This document shows positions 1 to 9,988 of a DNA stretch of 64,000 bases, piece by piece. The notes beneath the pieces were generated by a model. The model was given only the letters and a program-made list of their open reading frames with translations, did no database searches and was not told the DNA's origin. Position 1 is the stretch's first letter; the number at the start of each line of letters is the position of its first letter. The translations under genes were made by a program, and so were the position numbers. Source of the DNA: Blastococcus sp. URHD0036. Lineage in GTDB: Bacteria; Actinomycetota; Actinomycetes; Mycobacteriales; Geodermatophilaceae. The DNA is taken from the NCBI RefSeq assembly GCF_000701365.1, contig NZ_KL370778.1:62001-126000 (forward strand), written 5' to 3'.

Positions 1-92
1 AGCGCCCCCACGTCGCGGTGGGGCAGGTCCAGGACGGCGACCTCGTCGCCCTCGCGGCGCGCCAGGCCCTCCGGCGTAGCGAGCAGGTCCAT
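1..92 (-). CDS. N-terminus of an unidentified protein (partial)
   Basis: An open frame starts with ATG at 92 and runs off the left edge, giving about 30 residues beginning MDLLATPEGLARREGDE with normal high-GC codon use. Two copies of the palindrome shared with other catabolic genes here lie just upstream at 110-126 and 135-151, so it probably belongs to the same regulon. Too little is visible to name a family. Confidence 0.55.
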   Translation of the reverse strand, partial: MDLLATPEGLARREGDEVAVLDLPHRDVGA

Positions 93-109
93 GTCGGCGA
101 TCCTTCGAT

Positions 110-126
110 GCGAGACGGCGTCTTGT
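110..126. promoter_or_regulatory. Regulon palindrome, copy 1
   Basis: GCGAGACGGCGTCTTGT is an 8-1-8 imperfect palindrome (6 of 8 arm positions paired). It lies 18 bp upstream of the partial gene starting at 92 and 8 bp from a second copy. It resembles the sites at 1063, 15594 and 20621. Operator function is inferred from recurrence. Confidence 0.5.
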
Positions 127-134
127 CAAGCAAT

Positions 135-151
135 ACGAGACGACGTCCCGT
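135..151. promoter_or_regulatory. Regulon palindrome, copy 2
   Basis: ACGAGACGACGTCCCGT differs from the site at 1063-1079 only in its central base. The arms pair at 7 of 8 positions. With copy 1 it forms a tandem operator (25 bp start to start) between the aldo/keto reductase gene end and the partial gene. Confidence 0.6.
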
Positions 152-171
152 CCCGCGAGACGCCCGGGAAC

Positions 172-1050
172 TCAGTGGGCGAACGTCGTGGGGCGGGAGG
201 GGTCGATCGGCGCGTCGGTGATCCGTCCGATCTGCTCCGCCGACAGCTCCAGCCCGGCCGCGCCGGCGCTGTCGGTGATCGACGCCGGACGGGTCGAGCC
301 GGGGATGGCGACGACGGCCGGCGAGTGGGCCAGCAGCCAGGCCAGCGCGACCCGCTGGGGCGAGACGCCGAGCTCGGCGGCCACCTCGCGGGTCGCCTGC
401 GCCCGGGCCCCGCTCTCCGCGACCCCGGCCAGGGGTGTGTACGGCAGGAACGCCAGGCCGAGCTCCTCGGTCCGGCGCAGCATCGGCTCGCCCCAGCGGT
501 CCTCGACGGAGAACGGGTTCTGCACGCCGACCAGCCGGTCCCCGAGCACCTCGGCGGCGATGTCCAGCTTGGCGACGTCGACATTGCTCACCCCGACGGT
601 CCGCACCACGCCGTCGTCCACCAGGTCGCGCAGGGCGCCCACGGATTCCGCGTACGGCACGGAGGGGTCGGGCCAGTGCAGCTGGTAGAGCCCGATCGCC
701 TCGACGCCGAGGGCCTGCGCGCTCGCACGGGCGGCGGCGTGCAGGTGTTCGGGGGTGGCGCGGAAGTCCCAGGGCCGGACGAGCCCGCCCTTGGTGGCCA
801 CGAGGACGGTGTCGGCATCGCCGGACCAGCTCCGCAGCGCCGCGGCGACCAGCCGCTCGTTGTGGCCGATCTCGGTCTCGTCGGCGCAGTAGACGTCCGC
901 GGTGTCGACCAGCGTCACGCCGGCGTCGAGCGCCGCGTGCACGGTCGCCGCCGCGTGCTCCGCGTCGGGCCGATCCGGCCGGCTGGACAGATGCATCGCA
1001 CCCAGACCTACCGCGCCGACCTGCCGGGAACCGAGCTGTCGCTGCCGCAT
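172..1050 (-). CDS. Aldo/keto reductase
   Basis: A 292-residue NADPH-dependent carbonyl reductase of the AKR TIM-barrel family. The tetrad is visible: Asp49 and Tyr54 in DTADVY, Lys87 in VATKGG and His125 in YQLHWPDP. An IPGST segment near residue 255 fits the cofactor phosphate site. The ATG at 1050 is chosen because upstream frame is spacer containing the palindrome at 1063-1079. The gene is monocistronic, with its own promoter region after the terminator of the next operon. Its role is probably to reduce an aldehyde or ketone intermediate; the substrate is unknown. Confidence 0.9.
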   Translation of the reverse strand: MRQRQLGSRQVGAVGLGAMHLSSRPDRPDAEHAAATVHAALDAGVTLVDTADVYCADETEIGHNERLVAAALRSWSGDADTVLVATKGGLVRPWDFRATPEHLHAAARASAQALGVEAIGLYQLHWPDPSVPYAESVGALRDLVDDGVVRTVGVSNVDVAKLDIAAEVLGDRLVGVQNPFSVEDRWGEPMLRRTEELGLAFLPYTPLAGVAESGARAQATREVAAELGVSPQRVALAWLLAHSPAVVAIPGSTRPASITDSAGAAGLELSAEQIGRITDAPIDPSRPTTFAH

Positions 1051-1062
1051 GCGGCTCACACT

Positions 1063-1079
1063 ACGAGACGCCGTCCCGT
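1063..1079. promoter_or_regulatory. Regulon palindrome, copy 3
   Basis: ACGAGACGCCGTCCCGT lies 13 bp upstream of the aldo/keto reductase ATG, where a repressor would block transcription. Arms pair at 7 of 8 positions. The 16 bases from 1068 to 1083 recur exactly, inverted, at 20620-20635 in front of the amidase gene. Confidence 0.65.
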
Positions 1080-1125
1080 CATGTGAACCACCTTGGCGTG
1101 TTCGTCGGTGTCCTCGTGAGGTGTT

Positions 1126-1178
1126 GTCCGGCAGGCCGGCGGCCCCGTCCACCACGCGGGTGGGCGGGGTCGCCGGAC
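1126..1178 (-). terminator. Hairpin ending the oxidoreductase-methyltransferase operon
   Basis: The arms 1138-1153 and 1159-1174 pair over 16 bp (two G-T wobbles) around a 5-base loop, flanked by an outer GTCCGGC/GCCGGAC pair. It lies just past the VOC gene stop at 1187. There is no clear U tract, as is common in actinobacteria. Confidence 0.6.
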
Positions 1179-1186
1179 GGGCGGGG

Positions 1187-1654
1187 TCAGCCCCAGAGGT
1201 CCTGGATGGTCGCGAAGACCTTCTGGTTGTGGCTGAACTCCAGGACGTTGCCGTCGGGGTCCAGGACGGCGCAGATGTAGCCGATGTGCTCGGCCATCTG
1301 GGTCGGCTCCCACTGCAGCCGGCCCAGCTCCTTCGCCTTCGCCGCGACGTCGTCCACGTCGGACTTGTTGGGCAGCTCGATGCCGATGTGCGCCCACGGC
1401 GAGAACGTCGGGTCGGGCTTGCCGTCGACGATGCCGAAGCGGGCACCGACCTCGGGGATGAACTCCCCGAGCACGAGCACGAACGGCGTCTCGACCTGCC
1501 CGGGGTTGGACAGCCACGCGCTGCGGCCGCTCTCGTCGGCGTTCCGCTGCACGAGCACCAGCGGGGTCACCGACGTGTAGAACTCGATCGACCGGTCGAT
1601 GTCGGTGACGGGGATGGCCACGTGGGTCCAGCGGGCCTCGGTCAGTTGGGGCAT
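1187..1654 (-). CDS. VOC family (glyoxalase/dioxygenase-fold) protein
   Basis: A 155-residue single-unit vicinal-oxygen-chelate protein. His11 (WTHVAI), His89 (WAHIGIE) and Glu139 (NVLEFSHNQ) sit where VOC enzymes bind a divalent metal, so it is probably an enzyme and not only a binding protein. AGGAAGG precedes the ATG. It is the last gene of the operon starting at 5194 and a clear paralogue of the protein at 5748-6206, sharing the FYTS.TPLV, AWLSN, PFVLVL, HIGIE and SHNQKV blocks. The reaction (isomerase, dioxygenase, lyase) cannot be told from sequence. Confidence 0.85.
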   Translation of the reverse strand: MPQLTEARWTHVAIPVTDIDRSIEFYTSVTPLVLVQRNADESGRSAWLSNPGQVETPFVLVLGEFIPEVGARFGIVDGKPDPTFSPWAHIGIELPNKSDVDDVAAKAKELGRLQWEPTQMAEHIGYICAVLDPDGNVLEFSHNQKVFATIQDLWG

Positions 1655-1685
1655 GACGGTTCCTTCCTGGTGGGTGTTCGTCGGT

Positions 1686-3098
1686 TCAGAACGTGGGCCA
1701 CTTGGCCCGGTCGGGGAGCCCGGAGCGGGCGACGACGCCCTCGCCCGCGGCCTGGGCGCGGCGCAGCAGGTCGTCCTCGTCGATCGTGGTGCAGCGGTAG
1801 TCCTCGACCACGCGCCGTCCGCCGACGAGGACGGTGTGCACGCCGCGGCCGTCGGCGGACCAGACCAGCTGGTTGGCGACGTTGTGCAGCGGCCGCCACT
1901 CCGGGCGGTTCGTGTCGTGCAGCACCAGGTCGGCCTGCTTGCCCACCTCGATGGAGCCGAGCTCGTCCTCGGCCTGCAGCGCCTTCGCCCCGTTGCGGGT
2001 GGCCATGGCGAACGCGTCCTCGGCCGGGAACATCGTCGCGTCGCGCCGGGCGTCCTTGAACAGACCGGCCACGAGGTAGGTGGCCCGCATGAGGTCGTGG
2101 TAGTTCGACGCGTTGTTGCCGTCGGTGCCGATCGCCACGTTGACGCCCGCGGCGACCATCTCGGGGAACTTCCCGATCTGGGTGACGCCGTAGGAGACCT
2201 TGAGCGCCGTCGTCGGGCAGTGCGCGATCGAGGTGCCGGTCCGGGCCAGCGCGGCGATCTCGCTGTCGTCGACGTGGACGGCGTGGGTGAGCAGGACGTT
2301 GCGGTCGAGGACGCCGATCTCGTCGAGGTGGATCATCGGCCGCTGCCCGAAGGTGGCCAGGAAGCCCTCGGGGTCCATCGCGGCCGGGGACATGTGCGCG
2401 CTCATCCCGGTGCCGCGCTCGTCCGACATCCTCTTGGCGGTCTGCCACAGCTCGTCGCTGCAGGTCGTGTGCCCGATGACGATCGGCCAGGCCTGCACGC
2501 GCCCGTCGGCGGCCGAGCCGTAGGTGTCCATCGCGTAGGTCATCGCGCCGATCGCCTCGGCGGTGGTCATCCGCAGCGCCTCGTAGTCGCCCACCAGGTC
2601 CCACGCCCAGGGGCCCACCCGCGCCCGGATGCCGATCTCCGACAGCCCGTCGACGACGGGGTCGATGAAGCGGACCGTCCCGGCCTCCAGGAACGCCGTC
2701 GTCCCTGACTTGAGCATCTCCAGCGCGGCGAGCTGCGCGGAGATGTGCTCGTCCTCCTCGGTGTAGTGCGTGTGGATCGGGGTGAGCCACTCGAAGACGT
2801 TCTCGAGGAACGGGGTGTCGTCGGGCACGAAGCCGCGGGTCAGCGGCTCGCCGGTGATGTGCACGTGCGTGTTGATCAGGCCCGGGGTGACGACGAACCG
2901 CTCACCGCCGACGACCTCCCGCGCGTTCCAGCCGGCCGACAGCTCGGCCGCCGGGCCGACGTCGACGATCCGGCCGCCGCGGATCGCGATGGCACCGTCA
3001 CGGAAGACCCGGCGGTCGTCGTCCATCGTGACGACGTGCGAGCCGAGCACGAGGGTGTCGCAGGGCTGGCCCGTCGGTGCGGTGCTGTTCTCGGACAA
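1686..3098 (-). CDS. Amidohydrolase, TRZ/ATZ-like
   Basis: A 470-residue metal-dependent hydrolase of the subgroup with MTA/SAH deaminases and triazine hydrolases. The metal set is visible: His78 and His80 (NTHVH), His235, His272 (LTHAVH) and Asp326 (IGTDGNN). After His235 it reads HMSP, whereas deaminases of this group have HxxE with Glu as proton shuttle, so deamination should not be assumed. It lies 3 bp after the methyltransferase and 31 bp before the VOC gene in one operon. The protein at 11828-13228 is its paralogue. Substrate is probably a nitrogenous ring compound (inference). Confidence 0.85.
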   Translation of the reverse strand: MSENSTAPTGQPCDTLVLGSHVVTMDDDRRVFRDGAIAIRGGRIVDVGPAAELSAGWNAREVVGGERFVVTPGLINTHVHITGEPLTRGFVPDDTPFLENVFEWLTPIHTHYTEEDEHISAQLAALEMLKSGTTAFLEAGTVRFIDPVVDGLSEIGIRARVGPWAWDLVGDYEALRMTTAEAIGAMTYAMDTYGSAADGRVQAWPIVIGHTTCSDELWQTAKRMSDERGTGMSAHMSPAAMDPEGFLATFGQRPMIHLDEIGVLDRNVLLTHAVHVDDSEIAALARTGTSIAHCPTTALKVSYGVTQIGKFPEMVAAGVNVAIGTDGNNASNYHDLMRATYLVAGLFKDARRDATMFPAEDAFAMATRNGAKALQAEDELGSIEVGKQADLVLHDTNRPEWRPLHNVANQLVWSADGRGVHTVLVGGRRVVEDYRCTTIDEDDLLRRAQAAGEGVVARSGLPDRAKWPTF

Positions 3099-3101
3099 GG
3101 G

Positions 3102-4151
3102 TCACTCCTCGTTCTCGGGGGCGGGGGCCTCGGGGCGGATCAGGAAGACGGTCTGGCGGGGCACCGGTTGCAGGACGTCGGCCAGGGCGGCTCCGCCGTC
3201 GGCGGCCCAGGACCGCAGGTCGGCGACGGTGACGCCGACGCCGTCGGTGGCGGCGGTCATGGTCAGCGAGAGCAGGAGCTCGTGGCGGGCCCCGGCGAGG
3301 ACGGCGGCCCGGTCGGGATCGGGCGCGGCGACCGGGTCGGGCCGCGGGTAGTCGGCCACGACGACGACCCCGCCGGGCGCCAGCAGCTCCAGCGCCCGCA
3401 GCAGCAGCGCCCGGGCGCGGGCCGGCGGCTCCGCCCGCAGCACGTGCGCGAGGACGACGACGTCGGCGGACCCCGCGGCCAGCTCCACCTCGAGGTAGTC
3501 GCCCTCGAGCAGCGTGACGCCGGCGACGCCCTCCAGCGTCTCCCGCGCGACCGGCAGGACGCCGGGCAGGTCCACGCCCACCGCGGTGGCGCCGGGCCGG
3601 TCGGCGAGCAGCGCGGCCAGCCAGGCGCCCGATCCGCAGCCGAGGTCCACGACGGTCGGCGACGACGGCCACAGGTCCCGCTCGGCCAGCGCGGCGGCCA
3701 CGCCGGAGGCCACCGCCCGCTGGGTCGGCGCCGTGGCCCGCACGAGCTCCGGGTACATCGCGTCGAGCTCGTCCCGGGTGCCGGCCGCCACGGCGCCGCT
3801 GCGGACGGTCTCGGCCAGCTGCTGCCAGCCCGACCAGGGGCCGGGCGAGAGGCGGCCCAGCGCCGCCATCGAGGCCGGCGAGCCCGACACGAGGAACCGC
3901 TCGGCCACCGGGGTCAGCGCCACGGCCCGCCCGTCGCCGGTGAGCAGCCCCAGGGAGACCAGCACGTCGGCGAGCAGCGCCACCGCGTCGACGTCCTCGG
4001 CCGAGAGCCTCGCGGCCAGGTCGTCGGGCGGCAGCCCGCCCTCGGCCAACGCATCGAAGAGGCCCAGCTCCAGCGCGGCGGACAGGGCGCCGAACGCAGC
4101 CAGCCCGTTGACGACGTCCCAGACCGGGCCGGGCCCGACCGGCGCGGTCAC
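3102..4151 (-). CDS. SAM-dependent methyltransferase (plant O-methyltransferase-like)
   Basis: A 349-residue protein with a winged-helix dimerisation region (about 1-100) and a Rossmann methyltransferase domain. Motif I is VVDLGCGSGAW at 167-177; an acidic loop GVDLPG follows at about 192-197. The GTG start at 4151 overlaps the upstream TGA as GTGA, indicating translational coupling. The frame is open much further upstream, but that part overlays the oxidoreductase gene. Family members methylate O, N or C atoms of small aromatic molecules. Set between an oxidoreductase and an amidohydrolase, it may act in catabolism, possibly in reverse or on a by-product. Confidence 0.82.
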   Translation of the reverse strand: MTAPVGPGPVWDVVNGLAAFGALSAALELGLFDALAEGGLPPDDLAARLSAEDVDAVALLADVLVSLGLLTGDGRAVALTPVAERFLVSGSPASMAALGRLSPGPWSGWQQLAETVRSGAVAAGTRDELDAMYPELVRATAPTQRAVASGVAAALAERDLWPSSPTVVDLGCGSGAWLAALLADRPGATAVGVDLPGVLPVARETLEGVAGVTLLEGDYLEVELAAGSADVVVLAHVLRAEPPARARALLLRALELLAPGGVVVVADYPRPDPVAAPDPDRAAVLAGARHELLLSLTMTAATDGVGVTVADLRSWAADGGAALADVLQPVPRQTVFLIRPEAPAPENEE

Positions 4152-5194
4152 GGCCGCAGCACGATCTTGCCGGTGGCCCGCCGCGACTCCATGTGCCGCT
4201 GCGCGTCGGCGGCGTCGGTCAGGGCGAACTCGCTGTCCACCGGGGTGCTGAAGCCCGAGCTCCAGTACCGCTCGAGCATCGGCCCGAACTCCCGGCGGTC
4301 GTAGGGGTCGGAGCCGAGGAAGCGCAGGCCGAAGTGGTAGGCGTAGACGAGGTCGAAGGACGTCCGGTCGCCGGTGGTGTTGCCGAGGAAGACCATCCGG
4401 CCGCGCGGCGCCATGCTGTAGACCGAGGCGTCCCAGACGGCCGGGCCGACGTGGTCGACGACGAGGTCCACCCCGCGGCCGTCGGTGAAGCCGCGCGCGG
4501 CCCCGACCAGGTCGGTGCTCGACGTGTCGATCACGAGGTCGGCGCCCAGGCCCTCGGCGTAGGCCACCTTGGCCGGGCTGCTGACCGTGGTCACCACCCG
4601 CGCACCCGCGGCCTTGGCCAGCTGGATCGCGGCGGTGCTGACGCCGCTGGCGCCGGCGTGCACGAGCACCGTCTCCCCGGCGGCGACCGCGGCCACCTCG
4701 ACGAGGGCGTGCCAGGCGGTCATCCAGACCGTCGGCACGGTGGCGGCCTCGACCAGGCTCACCCCGTCCGGCACGAGGTGCACGTTCGCGGCCGGGACGA
4801 CGACGTAGTCGGCGTAGCCGCCGGCCACGTTGCCGCCGACGACGCGCGCGGTGCCGCACAGCCCGTCGGCCCCGCTGCGGCAGGCCGGGCAGTCGTCGCA
4901 GGGGATCGCCGGGTTGACCACCACCCGGGTCCCCGAGCGGGCCGCCGGGAAGGCGACGACGTCGACCCCGGGGCCGAGGCCGACGACGGTGCCGGCGACG
5001 TCCATGCCGGCCACGTGCGGCAGCGCGTACCCGGGGATGAGGGCGGGCCCGCGGCGCTGGAGGACGTCGAGGTGGTTCAGCCCGCAGGCGGCGACGGCGA
5101 CGAGCACCTCGCCGGGGCCGGGCTGCGGCACGTCGGAGTCGACGATCTCGAGGACGTCGGCGTCGCCGTGCGTTCGGTAGAGGACGTTCTTCAC
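4148..5194 (-). CDS. Zinc-binding alcohol dehydrogenase / quinone oxidoreductase family
   Basis: A 348-residue medium-chain dehydrogenase. Cys37 and His60 fall at catalytic-zinc positions, and Cys99, Cys102, Cys105 and Cys113 form the structural zinc lobe. The nucleotide site is in the second half (VHAGASGVS). The GTG at 5194 is chosen because GGGAG lies 7 bases upstream and homology to the paralogue at 13225 begins there. It is the first gene of a four-gene operon (oxidoreductase, methyltransferase, amidohydrolase, VOC). Both paralogues sit beside paralogous amidohydrolases, so they probably act in consecutive steps on related substrates. Confidence 0.87.
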   Translation of the reverse strand: MKNVLYRTHGDADVLEIVDSDVPQPGPGEVLVAVAACGLNHLDVLQRRGPALIPGYALPHVAGMDVAGTVVGLGPGVDVVAFPAARSGTRVVVNPAIPCDDCPACRSGADGLCGTARVVGGNVAGGYADYVVVPAANVHLVPDGVSLVEAATVPTVWMTAWHALVEVAAVAAGETVLVHAGASGVSTAAIQLAKAAGARVVTTVSSPAKVAYAEGLGADLVIDTSSTDLVGAARGFTDGRGVDLVVDHVGPAVWDASVYSMAPRGRMVFLGNTTGDRTSFDLVYAYHFGLRFLGSDPYDRREFGPMLERYWSSGFSTPVDSEFALTDAADAQRHMESRRATGKIVLRP

Positions 5195-5297
5195 TGGAGG
5201 ACTCCCGGGGGTGGACCGATGGGGTCCGGCCGGGCGCACGTCGCACGCCCGATCGGCATGCAACGGCGGGATCCAGCGGGCGTCGTCGCCGCGCTCC

Positions 5298-5329
5298 CCC
5301 ACCCCGGTCTGTTGCCAACTCGGGGTGGG
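5298..5329 (-). terminator. Hairpin ending the ABC importer operon
   Basis: CCCACCCCG (5298-5306) pairs perfectly with CGGGGTGGG (5321-5329) across a 14-base loop. It lies just downstream of the SnoaL-like gene stop on the minus strand, inside the 150-bp gap before the next operon. I see no copy of the 17-bp palindrome in this gap. Confidence 0.55.
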
Positions 5330-5344
5330 TCGTGGGGGGGTCGG

Positions 5345-5755
5345 TCAGGGGGCCGCAGCGTCCACGGCCGCGATCTGCGCGGCGACCACCTCCCCGTCCC
5401 AGTAGTCGGCGCGGGCGGCGACCAGGCCGTCCCGGACATGGAAGCGGAAGACGCCGCGGACGTCGAGGGGCACCGCCGGGGCACCGTCGCGCTGCATGAG
5501 GGCGGTCATCCGGTACGCCAGCGCCGCACGGTCGCCGTCGACCAGCAGCTCCTCGACGTCGTACCGCAGGCCGGAGAAGCCCGTGAGGAAGCCGGGCAGG
5601 CGCTCCCGGTAGGCGGCCCGCCCGGTGAGGCTGCTCCCCCGCGCGCTGGTGTGCTCGTTGACGAAGTCCTCCGTCACGCAGCCGGCGACGCCGTCGGCGT
5701 CCCCGGCGTTCAGCGCGGCGAGGTAGCCGAGGACGGCGTCGCGGGTCTCACTCAG
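5345..5755 (-). CDS. SnoaL-like / NTF2-fold protein
   Basis: About 136 residues with the cone-shaped NTF2 pattern: an N-terminal helix with LAALNAGDADGVAGCV, a central FLTGFSGLRYDVEELLVDGD strand region, and a C-terminal F.V.DGLVAARADYWD strand. Family members are polyketide cyclases, isomerases and ester-cyclase-like proteins. No ATG or GTG fits in frame; the likeliest start is CTG at 5755, overlapping the VOC gene stop by 8 bp. It is the last gene of the long operon. A role in isomerising or hydrolysing a ring-opened intermediate is possible. Confidence 0.72.
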   Translation of the reverse strand: MSETRDAVLGYLAALNAGDADGVAGCVTEDFVNEHTSARGSSLTGRAAYRERLPGFLTGFSGLRYDVEELLVDGDRAALAYRMTALMQRDGAPAVPLDVRGVFRFHVRDGLVAARADYWDGEVVAAQIAAVDAAAP

Positions 5756-6206
5756 CGGTGCCCCACTTGGCGCGCACGAGCTCGTACACCTTCTGGTTGT
5801 GCGAGATCTCGATGACGTTGCCGTCGGGGTCGTTGAGCGCGCAGATGTAGCCGACGACGCCGGGCATGTCCCGCGGCTCCCAGTGCAGGTTCCCGGCCTC
5901 GCGGGCCTTGTCGGCGATCGCGTCGACGTCCTCCCGGTTCGGGACCTCGATGCCGATGTGCGCGAACGGCTTGAGCAGGCCCAGCTGCTGGCCCTTCGAG
6001 GAGTTGAAGGAGACGAGGACCAGCACGAACGGCGAGTCGGCCTGCTTGTCGTTGGACAGCCACGCACTCTCGCCGGCCTCGTCGGCGAACCGCTCGACGA
6101 CGACCAGCGGGGTCAGCGACGTGTAGAACTCGATCGAGGCGTCCAGGTCGCCGCAGGGCAGGGCGACGTGCGTCCAGCGGGCCTCGGGGAGCGCGGGTCC
6201 GGTCAT
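5748..6206 (-). CDS. VOC family (glyoxalase/dioxygenase-fold) protein
   Basis: A 152-residue paralogue of the VOC protein at 1187-1654. Candidate metal ligands are His13 (WTHVAL), His83 (FAHIGIE) and Glu133 (NVIEISHNQ). It follows the importer genes after a 43-bp gap holding AAGGAG near the start. A VOC gene near the end of each catabolic operon suggests both pathways use the same type of metal-dependent ring or C-C step. The exact reaction is unknown. Confidence 0.85.
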   Translation of the reverse strand: MTGPALPEARWTHVALPCGDLDASIEFYTSLTPLVVVERFADEAGESAWLSNDKQADSPFVLVLVSFNSSKGQQLGLLKPFAHIGIEVPNREDVDAIADKAREAGNLHWEPRDMPGVVGYICALNDPDGNVIEISHNQKVYELVRAKWGTAE

Positions 6207-6249
6207 CAGGGGTACTCCTTCTCGGGATCGGCGACGGTGCCGGTCGGGC

Positions 6250-7158
6250 TCACACGAGCCCTCTCTCGAACGGTTTGGCCAGCGCCCGGGGCTCCCGCTG
6301 CGACTTGGCCATGAGCACCATGACCGTCAGCGCGAGGAGGTAGGGCGCCGCGACGAGCAGTTGGGCGTTGAGCTCCACGCCCAGCGACGGCAGCGCCAGC
6401 CGCAGCGCGTCGGCGGCGCCGAACAGGAAGCAGGCGAGCATGGTGCCCTTGAGCCGCCAGGCACCGAAGATCACCGCCGCGATGACGATGAACCCGCGGC
6501 CGGCGGTCATGTTGTTGTTGAAGGAGCCGACCAGGCCGACCGACAGGTAGGCCCCGCCCAGCCCGGACAGCAGGCCGCACCACATGAGCGCCTGCCGGCG
6601 GCGCAGGTTCACCTTGATCCCGCTGACGTCGGCGGCCTGCGGGTTCTCCCCGACGGCGCGCAGCTCCAGCCCCCACCGGGTGCGGTTGACGAGGTACCAG
6701 GTCAGCGGGACGACGCCCACCAGCAGGTAGAACGGCCAGCGCTGGTCGAACACGACGCCGAGCATCGGGATGTCGGCGAGTCCGGGTATCCGCAGCACGG
6801 CGACCTGCGTGCGGGAGAACTCCATGATCTGCGTGAGGAAGCTCGTCACGCCGAGGACCAGGGTGTTGATCACCAGGCCGACCACGAAGGTGTTGATCTG
6901 GATCCGGTGCGACAGGTTGGCGTGCACCAGGGCGACGACCAGGCCGATCAGCGCGCCGGCGAACAGGCCGACGCTCGGGCTGCCGGTCGCGCTGCCGACC
7001 GCGATCGCGCCGAAGGCGCCCGAGAGCATCATCCCCTCGACTGAGATGTTCAGCGTCCCCGCGCGCTCGGCGAGGTACTCACCGCAGGCGGCGAAGGCCA
7101 GCGGAGCGGTCAGGCGCAGGGCGCTGGAGAGCACCGTGCCACCGTCGTCGAGCCACAT
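6250..7158 (-). CDS. ABC transporter permease, nucleoside/BMP type (second permease)
   Basis: A 302-residue integral membrane protein with about 8-9 hydrophobic segments and the conserved LNISVEGMML block near residue 38, typical of BmpD/YufQ-type permeases that move nucleosides or related compounds. The ATG overlaps the previous gene's TGA by one base. With the other permease, the ATPase and the lipoprotein it forms a complete importer. Context suggests the transported compound feeds the amidohydrolase pathway. Confidence 0.88.
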   Translation of the reverse strand: MWLDDGGTVLSSALRLTAPLAFAACGEYLAERAGTLNISVEGMMLSGAFGAIAVGSATGSPSVGLFAGALIGLVVALVHANLSHRIQINTFVVGLVINTLVLGVTSFLTQIMEFSRTQVAVLRIPGLADIPMLGVVFDQRWPFYLLVGVVPLTWYLVNRTRWGLELRAVGENPQAADVSGIKVNLRRRQALMWCGLLSGLGGAYLSVGLVGSFNNNMTAGRGFIVIAAVIFGAWRLKGTMLACFLFGAADALRLALPSLGVELNAQLLVAAPYLLALTVMVLMAKSQREPRALAKPFERGLV

Positions 7159-8356
7159 CAGACCGGCACCTCTTCCTTGGCGGGCGCGGCGGCCGACGGC
7201 CGGGCGGGGGTCTCGGCGACGGCGGAGCGGTTGCGGAGACGGCGGCCCCACAGCGCGGACAGCACGGGCGGGACGACGAAGGCCAGCACCAGCAGCGCCT
7301 GGATGACGTCGACCAGGTAGTCGGGCACCCCGGTGGCGGCCAGGTAGCTGGAGCCGGCGCGCAGGCCGCCGAACAGCACGGCCACCGGGACCGCCAGCCC
7401 CGGGCGACTGCGGGCGACGAGGGCCACGAGCAGACCGTCCCACCCGTAGTTGTTGGAGATCGCCGGCTGGAGCCGGAACACCGTGCCCAGCAGGATGACG
7501 CCGCCGGCGAGCCCGGCGAAGGCCCCCGACAGGACGAGGGCCGAGCCGCCCAGGCGGGAGGCGCGGATGCCGGCGTGCCGGGCGGCCATGGGGTTGAGGC
7601 CCAGCATGCTGAGCCGGAAGCCCCAGCGGCTGCGGCCCAGGAGCACCGCCAGCACGACGGCGGCCAGGAGGGCGAGGATCACGCCCACGCCGATGGTCAG
7701 GTCGGGGTACTGGCCGAAGCTGGCCAGCCGCAGGAACTCCGGCACCGAGTCCGACTGCGGCCGGGCCGGCCCGTTGCCGATGCCGGTCTCCTGCAGCAGC
7801 GAGGGGCTCAGGACGGCGAACTGCACCACCTGGATGGCGATGAAGGTGAGCAGCAGCGTCGACACGACGACGTTGACGCCGCGGGTGTAGTACATCGCCG
7901 CGCTGATGCCCGACCAGGCGCCGCCGCCGGCCGCGGCCGCGACGAGCGCGACGCTGATGACCAGCCAGCCGGGCCCCTGCAGGCGCAGGGCGACGAAGCA
8001 GCCGACCATCGCGCCGATGAGCAGCTGGCCCTCCTGGCCGATGTTGAAGACCCCGGCCCGGTTGGCGATGCACGCACCGAGGGCCACCAGCAGCAGGGGC
8101 GCGGCGTTGACGAGCGTCTGCGACCAGCCCGCGGCGTCGGCGATGCTGCCGGTGTACAGGGCGTCCACGACCTCGGACGGCGAGCCGTCGGAGATCGTCA
8201 CGAGCAACCCGGCCAGCAGCACCGCGACGGCGACGCAGCCCACGGTGATGGCCGCGGTCCGCCACGCGTCGGCACCGGGCCGGCGCAGCCCCATGCCGCC
8301 GACGACGTAGGCGGCCAGCGGCCGCCGCGCGGGGGCGGGCGTCGGGGAGGGGGCGC

Positions 8357-8360
<4 letters not shown>
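7158..8360 (-). CDS. ABC transporter permease, nucleoside/BMP type (first permease)
   Basis: A 400-residue permease of the YufP type, longer than its partner at both ends. It carries the family block NRAGVFNIGQEGQLL near residue 103, about ten hydrophobic segments, and a charged C-terminal tail of roughly 30 residues. ATGA overlap with the ATPase gene and a one-base overlap with the next permease indicate a tightly coupled operon. It should form the heterodimeric pore with the product of 6250-7158. Confidence 0.88.
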
Positions 8361-9985
<1,625 letters not shown>

Positions 9986-9988
9986 GCG

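Noticed and set aside
3102-5318. A single 738-residue fusion of oxidoreductase and methyltransferase
   Set aside because: The upstream part is a wrong-frame reading of the oxidoreductase gene; the real genes overlap by GTGA.
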